From an uncultured Prevotellaceae bacterium (GTDB lineage Bacteria; Bacteroidota; Bacteroidia; Bacteroidales; Bacteroidaceae), in the NCBI GenBank assembly GCA_947167455.1, contig CAMVIB010000001.1, forward strand, positions 1-64,000: a stretch of DNA of 64,000 nt, read 5' to 3'. Under the pieces are notes generated by a model, which searched no databases, was not told the origin of the DNA, and saw only the letters and a list, made by a program, of their open reading frames with translations. The stretch's first letter is position 1; every line of letters begins with the position of its first letter. The translations under genes were made by a program, and so were the position numbers. Below are positions 51,363 to 61,166 of this stretch, piece by piece.

Positions 51363-52154
51363 ATGAAACAACTCATTACGCTCGCGCTGGCGGCAACGTT
51401 GTCGCTAAGCACACAGGCAGAGAAACGCTTCATCTCTGCCAACACCATGAACCTGGATGTCGCCGCCGTGGAGAGCACGACACCCGTCCAGCTCAGCCGC
51501 GTGCTCTTCGCAGGCTACAACAGTATCTGCCTGCCCACGACACTCGACGCCGAACAGCTGCAGACGGCAGCACCCGGCGCACAGGTCGAACGTCTTGCCG
51601 CCATACGTCAGGAGGGCTCCGTGCTCTGCCTGTACTTCCTTGACTGCACCGACGAGGGCATAGAGGCCGGACAGCCCTACCTCATCTATTCGCCCAAGGT
51701 GCAGTATATGCGTGTCTCCACGGAGAATGCCAACGGCGTAAGCTCTCGCCTGCAGCCCGTCACCATGACCGACAACGATGGCAACCGCATCCGCTTCGCC
51801 AGCTCGTGGCAGGCTGTTGACGGCGATGGCCGATATGGCATACCGGCACAGCAGGATACGGACATCCTCCAGAGCATCCTCGTGCGCACCACGCCCGACA
51901 AGACCTTCCTGCCCACACGCTGCGGCTTCGTATGGGAAGCTCAGTCGCCCACGGCCACGACTCTCGAGATCAGGCATGTGGCATCGCTCCTCGGCATCGA
52001 GACGAGCATCAACGAGCTTCGTGCCGCCGATGCCACCGTCGATGTCTATGACCTCGCCGGACGTCATGCTGCCAAAGGCCGCTTCTCAACGCTCAGCACA
52101 CAACTCACCCCTGGCGTGTATGTCGTAAATGGCGTGAAGGTGGCCATCAAGTAA
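51363..52154 (+). CDS. Secreted protein with sorting-type C-terminus, unknown function
   Basis: A 263-residue protein: signal MKQLITLALAATLSLSTQA, beta-rich repeats (LSRVLFAGYNSICLPTTLDA, IEAGQPYLIYSPKVQYM), and a C-terminal tail VDVYDLAGRHAAKGRF then LTPGVYVVNGVKVAIK. That tail is the short Bacteroidetes type found on exported proteins, some of which use type IX secretion. No catalytic motif is visible. It follows asd by 41 bases on the same strand. Confidence 0.75.
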   Translation: MKQLITLALAATLSLSTQAEKRFISANTMNLDVAAVESTTPVQLSRVLFAGYNSICLPTTLDAEQLQTAAPGAQVERLAAIRQEGSVLCLYFLDCTDEGIEAGQPYLIYSPKVQYMRVSTENANGVSSRLQPVTMTDNDGNRIRFASSWQAVDGDGRYGIPAQQDTDILQSILVRTTPDKTFLPTRCGFVWEAQSPTATTLEIRHVASLLGIETSINELRAADATVDVYDLAGRHAAKGRFSTLSTQLTPGVYVVNGVKVAIK

Positions 52155-52185
52155 GCCCCGTCACAGCCGAAGACGGAAAACGTAA

Positions 52186-52324
52186 AACCCCGTAGGGGCG
52201 ACACTGCCGGTGGCCCGGCTCTTGTGTCACCCCTACGGGGTTACATATACATAATGTCCTCAGAACAGGGGTTCCGTCCTGCGGACTTCACCCCTGCCTG
52301 TAGTCTTTCCACCCCTACGGGGTT
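52186..52324. repeat. Palindrome array after the secreted protein gene
   Basis: AACCCCGTAGGGG (52186-52198) and CCCCTACGGGGTT (52230-52242) form a long inverted repeat with GACAC/GTGTC inside; a second hairpin CAGGGGT...ACCCCTG follows at 52266-52296, and a third copy of CCCCTACGGGGTT is at 52312-52324. Such AACCCCGTAGGGG-type repeats recur in Bacteroidetes intergenic regions and may end transcripts from both sides. Confidence 0.8.
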
Positions 52325-52366
52325 GCAGAAGCCTGCAAAAGTTGAATTAATTTATAGAACCCACCT

Positions 52367-53473
52367 TCAGTGCTGTTGCCTCATCAGGTCGAAATAGGTG
52401 TCGAGCAGCGCGTTTGCTGCTGCAAACGATGTCTTCCTTCCGTCGAGGACAGAGCGCTCGGCGTCAGACAGCAGTGCGGCAATGGCGGGGTTGTTGTAGA
52501 AGTTGTTGCGCAACTGCTCGTTGATGGTCTCGTACATCCAGAACTTGGCCTGCTCGGCACGTCGGTGCTGGAAATAGCCGTTGGCGCGCACGAAGTCGAT
52601 GTACTCGTACACCATATCCCACACCTCGCGGATGCCGAGTCCGTAGAAGCCGGAGTAGCACAGCACCTTGGGTGTCCAACCACTCTCGGGTGCTGGAAAG
52701 AGGTGCAGCGCGTTGCGGAACTGACGTGCCGCGAGGTGGCACGCCTCCACGTTGTCGCCGTCGCACTTGTTGATGACGATGCCGTCGGCCATCTCCATGA
52801 TGCCGCGCTTGATGCCCTGCAGCTCGTCGCCGGTGTTGGCGAGCTGTATGACGAGGAAGAAGTCAACCATCGAATGGCAGGCTGTCTCGCTCTGCCCCAC
52901 GCCGACGGTCTCAACGAAGATCTTGTCGAAGCCTGCCGCCTCGCAGAGAATGATGGTCTCGCGAGTCTTGCGTGCCACACCTCCCAGCGACCCTGCCGAG
53001 GGACTTGGCCTGATGAACGAGTCGGGGTGCACGCTGAGCTTCTCCATGCGTGTCTTGTCGCCGAGGATGCTGCCCTTGGTCTTCTCCGAGCTGGGGTCTA
53101 TGGCGAGCACGGCGAGGCGTCCTCCACTGCGTTCGAGGACGTGCATGCCGAACTCGTCGATGCTGGTGCTCTTGCCGGCGCCCGGCACGCCGCTGATGCC
53201 GATGCGTATGCTCTTGCCGCTGTGTGGCAGACATTTCTCTATTACCTCCTGCGCCATGGCCTGATGCTGGGGGTTGGTGCTCTCGACGAGCGTCACGGCC
53301 TGTCCGAGTATTGTGACGTCGCCGCGCAGTATGCCCTCTACATAGTCGGCGGCAGTGAGTCGGCGGCGCGCAAAGCGTCCGCGCTGTAGGTATGGGTTGA
53401 CGATTGACGGCTTCTCAACGCCGCTGTTGACGGTGAGACCGCGGTATTCTTGGCTGTTCTCGGGGTGTTCCAT
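52367..53473 (-). CDS. meaB: Methylmalonyl-CoA mutase-associated GTPase MeaB
   Basis: A 368-residue G3E-family GTPase that loads and protects the adenosylcobalamin of methylmalonyl-CoA mutase. P-loop GISGVPGAGKSTSIDEFG near residue 94, AVLAIDPSSEKTKGSILGDK, ETVGVGQSETACHSMVD with the switch region, and VINKCDGDN for guanine specificity. The methylmalonyl-CoA mutase genes are not in the window. Succinate/propionate metabolism of this kind is typical of Bacteroidales. Confidence 0.95.
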   Translation of the reverse strand: MEHPENSQEYRGLTVNSGVEKPSIVNPYLQRGRFARRRLTAADYVEGILRGDVTILGQAVTLVESTNPQHQAMAQEVIEKCLPHSGKSIRIGISGVPGAGKSTSIDEFGMHVLERSGGRLAVLAIDPSSEKTKGSILGDKTRMEKLSVHPDSFIRPSPSAGSLGGVARKTRETIILCEAAGFDKIFVETVGVGQSETACHSMVDFFLVIQLANTGDELQGIKRGIMEMADGIVINKCDGDNVEACHLAARQFRNALHLFPAPESGWTPKVLCYSGFYGLGIREVWDMVYEYIDFVRANGYFQHRRAEQAKFWMYETINEQLRNNFYNNPAIAALLSDAERSVLDGRKTSFAAANALLDTYFDLMRQQH

Positions 53474-53512
53474 CAGTAGTAGGGTCTTGCGGGTGTGTGA
53501 GTTTTATGGTGC

Positions 53513-54655
53513 TTACATCTTGACGTTGATTACTGTCTTCGGGCGTTGCGGGTCGTTGCTGATGAGCAGTACACGCGGCCGCGACCTTGAGAGCTTCTCG
53601 AACTTGCGGTTCACGCTGACCTTGAGCTTCACCTGCTTGCCGGGCTGAATGACGCGGTCGGCGAGGCTCACGCCGAGCACCTTGCCATACACCTGCACAC
53701 TCTGTATGGTGAGAGGGCGCTGACCTTGGTTGGTGAGCAGCATGGTCTGTGTGGCCTTACGCTTGTCGGCCATGGTGCTGAAGTCGAGGCTATCCTGGCT
53801 GAGCACGAGCTTCGGAGCATGCATGATGTCGTCGATGCTCATCTTCGAGAAGTCGGGCAGCAGCACGGCGGAGACATCAATCTCATTGGCGGCGCTGACC
53901 TTGTCGCCGAAGTGTCGTGCAAGGTAGATTGTCGTCTGCGTGAGGCCGTAGCTCTTGAGCTTCTCGGAGTCAAGGGTGAGCATGATGCGCCCCACGCGTC
54001 CTCCTGCCAGCTGCTCGGGTTCGTAGGCAGCGCTGAGGTATGGCGGCAGATGCATGAGCTGAGGTCGGTAGCTGCCCTTTGAGGTGTTCACCATCTGTAT
54101 CACTGCCACGGGCTTGTCGCCGCGGTTCACATCGTCGAACTCCACGGCCGCCGTGGAGAGGCGCACGGCTCCCATGTCGATGGGGAAGGTGCCGGTGTAG
54201 TCGGCGGCACGCTCCACGACGCGTCCCTGCATGGTGAGATATGTGGGTTGGTCCGACGCATTGCTGTAAATCTCTATCTCCTTCTGGAAGGAACCCAGCA
54301 TCTGTGCGTCGAAAGTCGCTGCTATCTCCGTCGTGGCACCCGGTGCCACGGCCTGTCGCGGCCATTCCACTGACGTGCAGCCGCATGAGGGGCGCACACT
54401 GGTGATGACCAGCGGGTCGGCACCGCGGTTTGTGATGTTGAAAACGATGCGTCGTGGCTGCTGGTATAGCACCTCACCGACATTCATGACCTCGGCCTCC
54501 ACCACCATTCGAGGTTGTGCAGAGGCCGTAGGTATTGCTGTGAGGTGCAGGCCGAGGCACGCCGCCAGGGCCAGACGGTGTCTGTGGGTTGTCGGTGCTT
54601 TGCTGTGTGTCGTGGGGATGTTGTTGTCGATAGGTCTTCTGTTGTTCATGTGCAA
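53513..54655 (-). CDS. DUF1573 domain exported protein
   Basis: A 380-residue protein: an N-terminal region with a signal (LALAACLGLHLTAIPTASAQ) after a 25-residue leader, then Ig-like folds with the DUF1573 signature MNVGEVLYQQ, FNITNRGADPLVITSVRPSC and GCTSVEWPR, and a second repeat with LLTNQGQRPLTIQSVQVYG. The double-Cys SCGC motif is typical. DUF1573 proteins are abundant in Bacteroidetes envelopes. The leader before the signal peptide is longer than usual, so an internal start may be used. It lies 42 bases after the receptor-like gene on the same strand. Confidence 0.85.
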   Translation of the reverse strand: MHMNNRRPIDNNIPTTHSKAPTTHRHRLALAACLGLHLTAIPTASAQPRMVVEAEVMNVGEVLYQQPRRIVFNITNRGADPLVITSVRPSCGCTSVEWPRQAVAPGATTEIAATFDAQMLGSFQKEIEIYSNASDQPTYLTMQGRVVERAADYTGTFPIDMGAVRLSTAAVEFDDVNRGDKPVAVIQMVNTSKGSYRPQLMHLPPYLSAAYEPEQLAGGRVGRIMLTLDSEKLKSYGLTQTTIYLARHFGDKVSAANEIDVSAVLLPDFSKMSIDDIMHAPKLVLSQDSLDFSTMADKRKATQTMLLTNQGQRPLTIQSVQVYGKVLGVSLADRVIQPGKQVKLKVSVNRKFEKLSRSRPRVLLISNDPQRPKTVINVKM

Positions 54656-54697
54656 AAGTTCTTATGGTATGTCGCCTGACGGGCCGCTGGCGTGGCC

Positions 54698-57658
54698 TTA
54701 TCGTCCACGACCACCGCCACCGCCGCCACGGTTGCCGCCGCGTCCGCCGAAGCCGCCGGGGCCTCCGAAGCCGCCGGGGCCGTCGAAACCTTGACGTGCC
54801 TCGCGGTTGCCCATGAGGTTGAAGCGGTAGATGACGCGCAGCATGCCGTAGGAGTAGATGTTGTTGTTCCAGCTGTCGCTACGCATGGTGGCGCTGATGT
54901 TGCGGCTGATGTTCGAGCGCTGGCCGAGGATGTCATACCACTCGAGGGCCACTGTCAGGTTCTTGCTCTTGAGGAAGCTCTGCTGAAGCTGTGCGTTCCA
55001 GATGAGCTCGTTGGTGTTCATGGAGTTGTCGTTATATCCTCGGCGCGACTGCTGGCTGATGTCGGTGCTCAGAGTCATGCCCCAGGCGAGGTTCACCATG
55101 ACGTTGCCGCCATAGTTGAAGTTCCACGTGTCGAGGTCGTTGCGGCTCTGGATGTCGTTGCGGGCGTGCTGGAAGTTGAAGCCACCGTTCACGCCGAGGT
55201 CTATGCCGTAGCCCGTCTCGCCCCAGTCGTAGCGGTAGTTGAGGCGCAGGTTGTCGCCGATGTTCAAGCTGCGGGTGGTGGCCTTGACGGAATTCTGGGC
55301 TCCCTGCTCCTGCATGTAGCCAACGCTGTTGGCGTAGTTGAAGTTCACGTTGTTGGAGATGTTCCAGTACTTCTTAGGGCCGAGAGCCGTGTTGAAGCCT
55401 CCCCACAGCCATGTGCTCCAGTTGCCGTTGATGTTCTCGGGCCGCGATGTGCGCACACCCGTGGTGGTGTCGTAGGTCACGGCGGTGCTTATGCTGTTGT
55501 TGGTCTGGTTGAAGCCCAGGCTTACGTTCCATCCCATCTGACGGTCGGTGATGTAGTTGTTGTACCAGGTGTTGAAGCTGTTGGTCCATGACGGCTTCAG
55601 ACCGGGGTTGCCGAGGGTGCGGTTCAGTGGGTCGCTGGTGTCCTCCACATCGAGGAGGTTGGTCATCGAGGGCTGGCTCATGCGTCCGTTGTAGCGCAGA
55701 CGCCACTGGCTGGTGTTCGAGATCTTCCATCGCAGATCGACGCGCGGTGCCCAGTTGAAGACGTTGCGCGTGATGTCGAAGTCTTGCTGGTTCTTCTGGT
55801 AGATCATGTGCGTGGTCTGTGGCTGCAGGCTCACGCCGGCGTTGAGGCGGAAGTCGCCCACCTGGTAGCGCAGCATCACGCTGGCATCGTGGTTGTACTC
55901 GTTGTACTTGGCGTACTGCGAGTTGTAGAGGTCGCGTGTGAGCTGCAGGGAGTCTATGCCGTTGAGGTAGCCGGCATAGAGCTGCTCGGCAATCTGCTCG
56001 TCGGTCATGCCGGCAAACTGTGTGCTCATCATGTCAAGGACGTTGGTCGAGAGCTGGCGGTCATTGTCGGAGAAGCGGCGTTGGAACTGGTAGGAGAACT
56101 GCAGGTTGGCCCCTTGGAAGATGGGCTCGGAGTATGAGAGTCGTGCCCGCCAGTTCCAGCTGTCGGAGGGGCTGGTGTTGCGCTGGTTGTTGAAGGTGAG
56201 CTCCATCTGCTTCTTATAATAATGTATGAGGCTGTGTGAGGAGCTGTTGTTCTTGCTGCTGCTGATGCTGCCTCCGAGGTCGAGGCTTATGTTGCGGCCG
56301 GGCTTCATGAGGCGGCGATTCACCTGCAGCCAGCCGCTGACATCGTAGTTGCTGTTGTCGCCGAAGTTGCGGCGGGTGTTGGCGTTGACGCGGATGGAGT
56401 CGCGGTCGGCGAACGTCGCATATTCGTCGAGAGGGTTTGCCATTCCGGCGGCGTAGGGGTCGTCGTTGAAGGTCACGTTGGACGACTCGCCGTTGCTGTC
56501 ACCCTTGTTGTACGAGAAGCGCGGACGCAGCTGTATGTTCGTCAGCGAGTCGGGCTGCCATTCCAGACGGAAGTCGCTGTTGAAGCTCTGCCTGTCGCTG
56601 TAGCTCTGCAAGCGGCTGTTGACATACTGCGACACGGCACTGGTGACGAAGGTCTGCGAGTTGGAGCGTGAGAGGTTGTCGGTGGCGGTGTGGTTGTAGC
56701 GCACGTTGCCGCCGATCTCGAAGTAGCCGGCATCGCCAGAGGACTTGTCGTTCTGCCATGCGAAGTCGCCGCCGCCGGTCTGCGTCTCCACGAGGCCGCT
56801 GCCGCCACGCCCGAAGCCGCCCCAGCCGCGGTTGCCGGTGTTGTTGGCATTGCCGAACACCGCCACGCGCCACGTTTCGTTGAAGCGTGTGAGGTTGAGG
56901 TTGGCGTTGTAGCGCTTCTCGGTGCCGTAGCCCCCATCCACGTTCAGCCGCCAGCCCTGGCCCATGCCCTCACGGATGGTGAGGTCGAGCACGGTCTCCT
57001 CCTCGCCGTCGTCGATGCCCGTGACGCGGGTGTAGTCGCTCTGACGCTCGTAGGCCTTGACGTTCTTCACCATGTCGGCCTGAAGGTTCTTGAGGGTCAT
57101 CTGCGTGTCGCTGCCGAAGAACTCCTTCTTGTTGACGAGGATCTTCTTCACCTCCTTGCCGTTAATCTTTATGGTGCCCTCCTCGGTGATCTCTGCTCCG
57201 GGGAACTTCTTCAGCAACGCCTCGAAGTTCGAACCGGCAGGGATGCGGAAGGCATCGGCGTTATACACGAAGGTGTCGGCCTTCATCTCCACCTGCGCCA
57301 TCTGTGCCGTGACGACGGCATCCTTCATCATCTTGGCATTGTCAATAAGCGTCACCTCGCCGAGCAGCAGCCTGCGGTTCTGCTTGGAGAGCGTGATGTT
57401 GCGGAACACCGTCTTGTAGCCGATGAACGACAGGCGCAGCAGGTAGCTGCCATACTGTATGCCAGAGAGAGAGAACGAGCCGTCGGTCTTTGTCGATTGA
57501 CCTGTGACCTGAGTGCTGTCGGGGTTCATTACCACTACCGTGGCTCCCGGCAGAGGCTGGCCATCGCTGTCAACCACTTTACCGCTTACGGCTCCCTTTT
57601 GCGCACTGGCCGTCACGGCCGTCATCGCGAGTAGCAATGTGAGGAGAAGGTGTTTCAT
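54698..57658 (-). CDS. TonB-receptor-like outer-membrane protein
   Basis: A 986-residue outer-membrane protein. Signal MKHLLLTLLLAMTAVTASAQ; a CarboxypepD_reg-like domain (GAVSGKVVDSDGQPLPGATV to residue 115); a plug-like region (IKINGKEVKKILVNKKEFFG and VLDLTIREGMGQGWRLN); then a long beta-barrel with repeated aromatic strands (residues about 230-960). It ends with a Gly-rich tail: FDGPGGFGGPGGFGGRGG followed by RGGGGGGRGR. The barrel resembles the outer membrane beta-barrel family 14/receptor-like proteins rather than SusC. Its energy source would be the TonB-Exb system at 17-22 kb. Confidence 0.88.
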   Translation of the reverse strand: MKHLLLTLLLAMTAVTASAQKGAVSGKVVDSDGQPLPGATVVVMNPDSTQVTGQSTKTDGSFSLSGIQYGSYLLRLSFIGYKTVFRNITLSKQNRRLLLGEVTLIDNAKMMKDAVVTAQMAQVEMKADTFVYNADAFRIPAGSNFEALLKKFPGAEITEEGTIKINGKEVKKILVNKKEFFGSDTQMTLKNLQADMVKNVKAYERQSDYTRVTGIDDGEEETVLDLTIREGMGQGWRLNVDGGYGTEKRYNANLNLTRFNETWRVAVFGNANNTGNRGWGGFGRGGSGLVETQTGGGDFAWQNDKSSGDAGYFEIGGNVRYNHTATDNLSRSNSQTFVTSAVSQYVNSRLQSYSDRQSFNSDFRLEWQPDSLTNIQLRPRFSYNKGDSNGESSNVTFNDDPYAAGMANPLDEYATFADRDSIRVNANTRRNFGDNSNYDVSGWLQVNRRLMKPGRNISLDLGGSISSSKNNSSSHSLIHYYKKQMELTFNNQRNTSPSDSWNWRARLSYSEPIFQGANLQFSYQFQRRFSDNDRQLSTNVLDMMSTQFAGMTDEQIAEQLYAGYLNGIDSLQLTRDLYNSQYAKYNEYNHDASVMLRYQVGDFRLNAGVSLQPQTTHMIYQKNQQDFDITRNVFNWAPRVDLRWKISNTSQWRLRYNGRMSQPSMTNLLDVEDTSDPLNRTLGNPGLKPSWTNSFNTWYNNYITDRQMGWNVSLGFNQTNNSISTAVTYDTTTGVRTSRPENINGNWSTWLWGGFNTALGPKKYWNISNNVNFNYANSVGYMQEQGAQNSVKATTRSLNIGDNLRLNYRYDWGETGYGIDLGVNGGFNFQHARNDIQSRNDLDTWNFNYGGNVMVNLAWGMTLSTDISQQSRRGYNDNSMNTNELIWNAQLQQSFLKSKNLTVALEWYDILGQRSNISRNISATMRSDSWNNNIYSYGMLRVIYRFNLMGNREARQGFDGPGGFGGPGGFGGRGGNRGGGGGGRGR

Positions 57659-57760
57659 CTTGATGTCGTGTGTGTTGCTCGTTGTTTTTTGTTACTGTTC
57701 TCCTTTTTGACAGAAGCCGTTTGACATCGTTTAACAGACTCAGGTGAGTTTAACATTTAT

Positions 57761-58579
57761 TTAGAGGAGGCTCCACAGCGTCTCCAGCAGGAAGAGATAT
57801 GCCGCGACGGCAGGTATTGCCAGGAGGCTGCTGTCGAAGCGGTCGAGCATACCTCCGTGGCCGGGCAGGATGTTACCGCTGTCCTTGATGCCGAGCTTGC
57901 GCTTGAAGAGGCTCTCCACGAGGTCGCCAACGGTGCCTGCCACCACCGTTATCAGTGCGAAGCCCAGCCACTCCGGCAACGTCAGTGCTGCCGGAGAGAC
58001 GTGCCACATCACAGCGGCGCAGGCCAACGCCAGCACGCAGCCGCCTATGCTGCCCTCCCAGGTCTTGCCCGGCGACACACGCGGGCATAGCTTGTGGCGA
58101 CCTATCAGCGACCCCGTGCAGTAGGCTCCGCTGTCGTTACACCACAGGAAGAGGAAGATTGCCATGACGTAGATTCTGTCGTCCATGACCGTCAGCAGTG
58201 TGAAGGGCACGGCGATGTATATCTGCGCCATCATGGCGTAGGCCCAGCTGTCGAGAGGCTTGTTGTGTCCTAAGTATAGCTCCTCGGCAAGTATCAATAT
58301 GTTACACAGCAGCCAGGGCGCGAGCAGCAGGCGCGACTCCGGCAGGTCGCATTCCATATACGAGAATGCGGTGTATAGCAGCACCGCGGCACAGACGGCC
58401 ATGGGGCGTATCACCCGCACGCCGGGCTGTTTGTTTACGAGGCCTGTGAACTCCCACGTCGTAAGCGCCGTGATGGCAAGAAACAGGAGCCACATCGTGT
58501 TCGGGCTGTAGAGTATGCAGGCCGTCATGACAGCCACGAAGGCCACGCCGGTCACTGTGCGCAAGACAAGATTCTTCAT
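57761..58579 (-). CDS. cdsA: Phosphatidate cytidylyltransferase
   Basis: A 272-residue membrane enzyme that makes CDP-diacylglycerol for phospholipid synthesis. Eight or so membrane segments; family motif at the C-terminus GDLVESLFKRKLGIKDSGNI and LPGHGGMLDRFDSSL, and SPGKTWEGSIGG in the middle. It is the third gene of the conserved rsfS-ftsH-cdsA group. Confidence 0.95.
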   Translation of the reverse strand: MKNLVLRTVTGVAFVAVMTACILYSPNTMWLLFLAITALTTWEFTGLVNKQPGVRVIRPMAVCAAVLLYTAFSYMECDLPESRLLLAPWLLCNILILAEELYLGHNKPLDSWAYAMMAQIYIAVPFTLLTVMDDRIYVMAIFLFLWCNDSGAYCTGSLIGRHKLCPRVSPGKTWEGSIGGCVLALACAAVMWHVSPAALTLPEWLGFALITVVAGTVGDLVESLFKRKLGIKDSGNILPGHGGMLDRFDSSLLAIPAVAAYLFLLETLWSLL

Positions 58580-58640
58580 CGTTTTCTTTCCTAATAACCT
58601 TAAAACCTTATGAACCTGATGACCTTACTGTCGCCTCCTC

Positions 58641-60581
58641 TCATCCGAGCAGCTCCTCCGTGCGGCTTGTCCACGGGCGCTTGCCGAAAATCTTCTCCAC
58701 ATCCTCGGCAAAGATTACCTCACGCTCCACCAGCAGGTCGGCCAGCTGTCGGTGACCTTCGCTCTTGGCCAGCAGCAATGCTTTGGCACGCTCATACTGC
58801 TCGGCTATCATGCGCTTCACCTCCTCGTCGATGAGGCGAGCCGTGTCCTCCGAGTATGGCCGCTGCCACGAGTACTCGTCATTATTATAGTAGCACACAT
58901 TGGGCAGACGGTCGCTCATGCCCATGTAGGCTATCATGCCATAGGCCTGCTTGGTGACACGCTCCAGGTCGTTCATCGCTCCGCTGCTGATGTGTCCGGT
59001 AAAGAGTTCTTCGGCAGCACGGCCGCCGAGGGTGGCACACATCTCGTCGAGCATCTGCTCCTTCGTGGTGATCTGGCGCTCCTCGGGCAGATACCATGCT
59101 GCGCCGAGAGCACGGCCGCGAGGCACGATGGTGACCTTGATGAGGGGGTTGGCATACTGCAGGTTCCACGAGATGGTGGCGTGACCGGCTTCGTGGATGG
59201 CTATCGTGCGCTTCTCATCGTCGGTCATGACCTTCGTCTTCTTCTCCAGACCGCCCACGATGCGGTCCACGGCGGCCAGGAAGTCCTCCTTCGTCACAGC
59301 CTCCTTGCCGTGGCGCGCGGCGATGAGGGCGGCCTCGTTGCACACGTTGGCGATGTCGGCACCGCTGAAGCCCGGCGTCTGACGAGCCAGGAGGTCGATG
59401 TCAAGCGAGGCGTCCACCTTGATGGGTTTCAGGTGCACCTGGAACACCTCACGCCGCTCCTTCAGGTCGGGCAGATCGACGTGTATCTGACGGTCGAAGC
59501 GTCCGGCACGCAGCAGGGCCTTGTCGAGGATGTCGGCACGGTTCGTGGCGGCCATGATGATGATGCCGCTGTTGGTGCCGAAGCCGTCCATCTCCGTGAG
59601 AAGCTGGTTGAGGGTCGATTCGCGCTCGTCGTTGCCACCCATGGCGAGGTTACGGCTGCGGGCACGCCCCACGGCGTCGATCTCATCGATGAAGATGATG
59701 CACGGCGCCTTCTCCTTGGCCTGACGGAAGAGGTCGCGCACACGGCTGGCACCAACGCCGACGAACATCTCCACGAAGTCGGAACCAGACATCGAGAAGA
59801 AGGGCACGTCGGCCTCACCGGCCACAGCCTTGGCAAGCAACGTCTTACCTGTACCCGGAGGCCCCACGAGGAGTGCACCCTTGGGGATCTTGCCGCCCAG
59901 GTCGGTGAATTTCTTGGGGTTCTTCAGGAACTCCACGATCTCCTGCACCTCCTGCTTGGCAGAGGCCTGACCGGCAACGTCCTTGAAGGTCACCTTCGAC
60001 TCGTTCTCGCCGCCTTTCTCCACCAGCTGTGCGCGCGAGCGTCCTACGTTGAAGATGCTGCTCATGCCGCCGAAACCGGCACCGCCGCTACCCATGCGCC
60101 GCATGATGAACATCCACACGAAGATGATGATCAGCAGCGGCATGATGTTCCAGAAGAGCTGCATCAGCGTGTCGTTCTGACGTTTGTAGCTCAACTCGCC
60201 GTTGAAGTTACCCAGCTCCTGCTGCTGGCTCACGAACTCGTCGAGCTTGTCGGCAGAGGGGTAGTCGGCCTCCACGAAAGGCTGCTTGCCCGTCTGATCC
60301 ACACCGCTGGCGAAGACGTCGCGGATATGTTCGGGCTTAACGTACATACGCACATTGCCGGCATCCTTGTTGGCGATAATCTTGTTGGCATAGCCCTGCT
60401 CGACATACTGCTTGAAGACGGTATAGGTGACATTCTTTGATGCCCCTCCGGGCTGCGAGTCGCCGCCGGCGAAGAAGAGATAGCCCAGTGCCACGGCAAT
60501 GGCTATATAGAGCCACGTGAGGTTGAAACGCGGCATCTTGTTCTTGCTGTTCTTGTTGTTGGTAGGTTCTTGGAGTTCCAC
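58641..60581 (-). CDS. ftsH: ATP-dependent zinc metalloprotease FtsH
   Basis: A 646-residue membrane-bound AAA+ protease that degrades damaged membrane proteins and regulators. Two membrane segments (near residues 20-40, [20 protein letters not shown], and about 145-165), the AAA core with Walker [14 protein letters not shown] near 242, the second region of homology, and the zinc site [14 protein letters not shown] (HEAGH near residue 460). It follows rsfS by 52 bases and precedes cdsA. Confidence 0.97.
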   Translation of the reverse strand: MELQEPTNNKNSKNKMPRFNLTWLYIAIAVALGYLFFAGGDSQPGGASKNVTYTVFKQYVEQGYANKIIANKDAGNVRMYVKPEHIRDVFASGVDQTGKQPFVEADYPSADKLDEFVSQQQELGNFNGELSYKRQNDTLMQLFWNIMPLLIIIFVWMFIMRRMGSGGAGFGGMSSIFNVGRSRAQLVEKGGENESKVTFKDVAGQASAKQEVQEIVEFLKNPKKFTDLGGKIPKGALLVGPPGTGKTLLAKAVAGEADVPFFSMSGSDFVEMFVGVGASRVRDLFRQAKEKAPCIIFIDEIDAVGRARSRNLAMGGNDERESTLNQLLTEMDGFGTNSGIIIMAATNRADILDKALLRAGRFDRQIHVDLPDLKERREVFQVHLKPIKVDASLDIDLLARQTPGFSGADIANVCNEAALIAARHGKEAVTKEDFLAAVDRIVGGLEKKTKVMTDDEKRTIAIHEAGHATISWNLQYANPLIKVTIVPRGRALGAAWYLPEERQITTKEQMLDEMCATLGGRAAEELFTGHISSGAMNDLERVTKQAYGMIAYMGMSDRLPNVCYYNNDEYSWQRPYSEDTARLIDEEVKRMIAEQYERAKALLLAKSEGHRQLADLLVEREVIFAEDVEKIFGKRPWTSRTEELLG

Positions 60582-60633
60582 TGTGAGAGGTTGAGAGGTT
60601 GAAAGGTTTGTGTTGAGATGTGTGACCGCGTGC

Positions 60634-60996
60634 CTAAGACAGGTCGGCGACCTCCGTCAGCGCGGCATCGGCCCAAAGATGTTCGAGGTCGTAGAAGGCA
60701 CGTGCCTCGGGCAGGAAGATGTGTACGATGACATCCGTGTAGTCCATCGCCACCCAGATGGCATTGCCCATGCCGCTGACGGCAACAGGGCGGGCGCCGC
60801 AACCCTTGCGCGCCATCTCGGCAACGCTCTCGGCAAGGGCCTGGACGTGCGAGGGCGAGTTGGCGCTGCAGATAACGAAAGCATCAGCGATGGCCTCGGT
60901 GATGTCGCTGAGGTCGGTGATGACGATGCCGTGGCCTTTCTTCTCCTGAAGGCCGCCGACGATGTCTCCTATGAGAGCTTGTGTTGTTGAGTCCAA
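60634..60996 (-). CDS. rsfS: Ribosomal silencing factor RsfS
   Basis: A 120-residue protein that binds ribosomal protein L14 and blocks subunit joining when nutrients are low. DSTTQALIGDIVGGLQEKKG, VITDLSDITEAIADAFVICS, ALAESVAEMARKGCGARPV and MDYTDVIVHIFLPEARAFYD are family motifs. The natural start is a TTG at 60996, because no ATG or GTG fits the conserved N-terminus; an open frame 45 codons longer starts before the promoter region. The promoter (minus-strand TAACTTTG) is at 61048-61055. Confidence 0.92.
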   Translation of the reverse strand: MDSTTQALIGDIVGGLQEKKGHGIVITDLSDITEAIADAFVICSANSPSHVQALAESVAEMARKGCGARPVAVSGMGNAIWVAMDYTDVIVHIFLPEARAFYDLEHLWADAALTEVADLS

Positions 60997-61047
60997 TGTT
61001 GTTCGAGGATTATTGTATTTAATGACTTTGCGTGCTTTTTCGGGCTG

Positions 61048-61055
61048 CAAAGTTA
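61048..61055 (-). promoter_or_regulatory. rsfS promoter, -7 element
   Basis: Minus-strand TAACTTTG, matching TAnnTTTG, 51 bases before the TTG start. Its position excludes the ATG at 61131. Confidence 0.65.
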
Positions 61056-61114
61056 CTACAAAACCACCGATAACAGAAAAAATAAGGGCGAAATTACATT
61101 TTTTTAGGGAAAAG

Positions 61115-61146
61115 TTTGCCAGTTTCGACAAAAGTGCCTACTTTTG
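61115..61146 (+). promoter_or_regulatory. Promoter of the tRNA-Gln pair
   Basis: TTTG at 61115-61118 and TACTTTTG at 61139-61146, spacer 20 bases. The first tRNA starts 20 bases after the -7 element. Confidence 0.8.
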
Positions 61147-61166
61147 CACCCGCAAATCGGAAGCAT

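Noticed and set aside
58752-60440. A 562-codon plus-strand open frame opposite ftsH
   Set aside because: Antisense shadow of a highly conserved gene.
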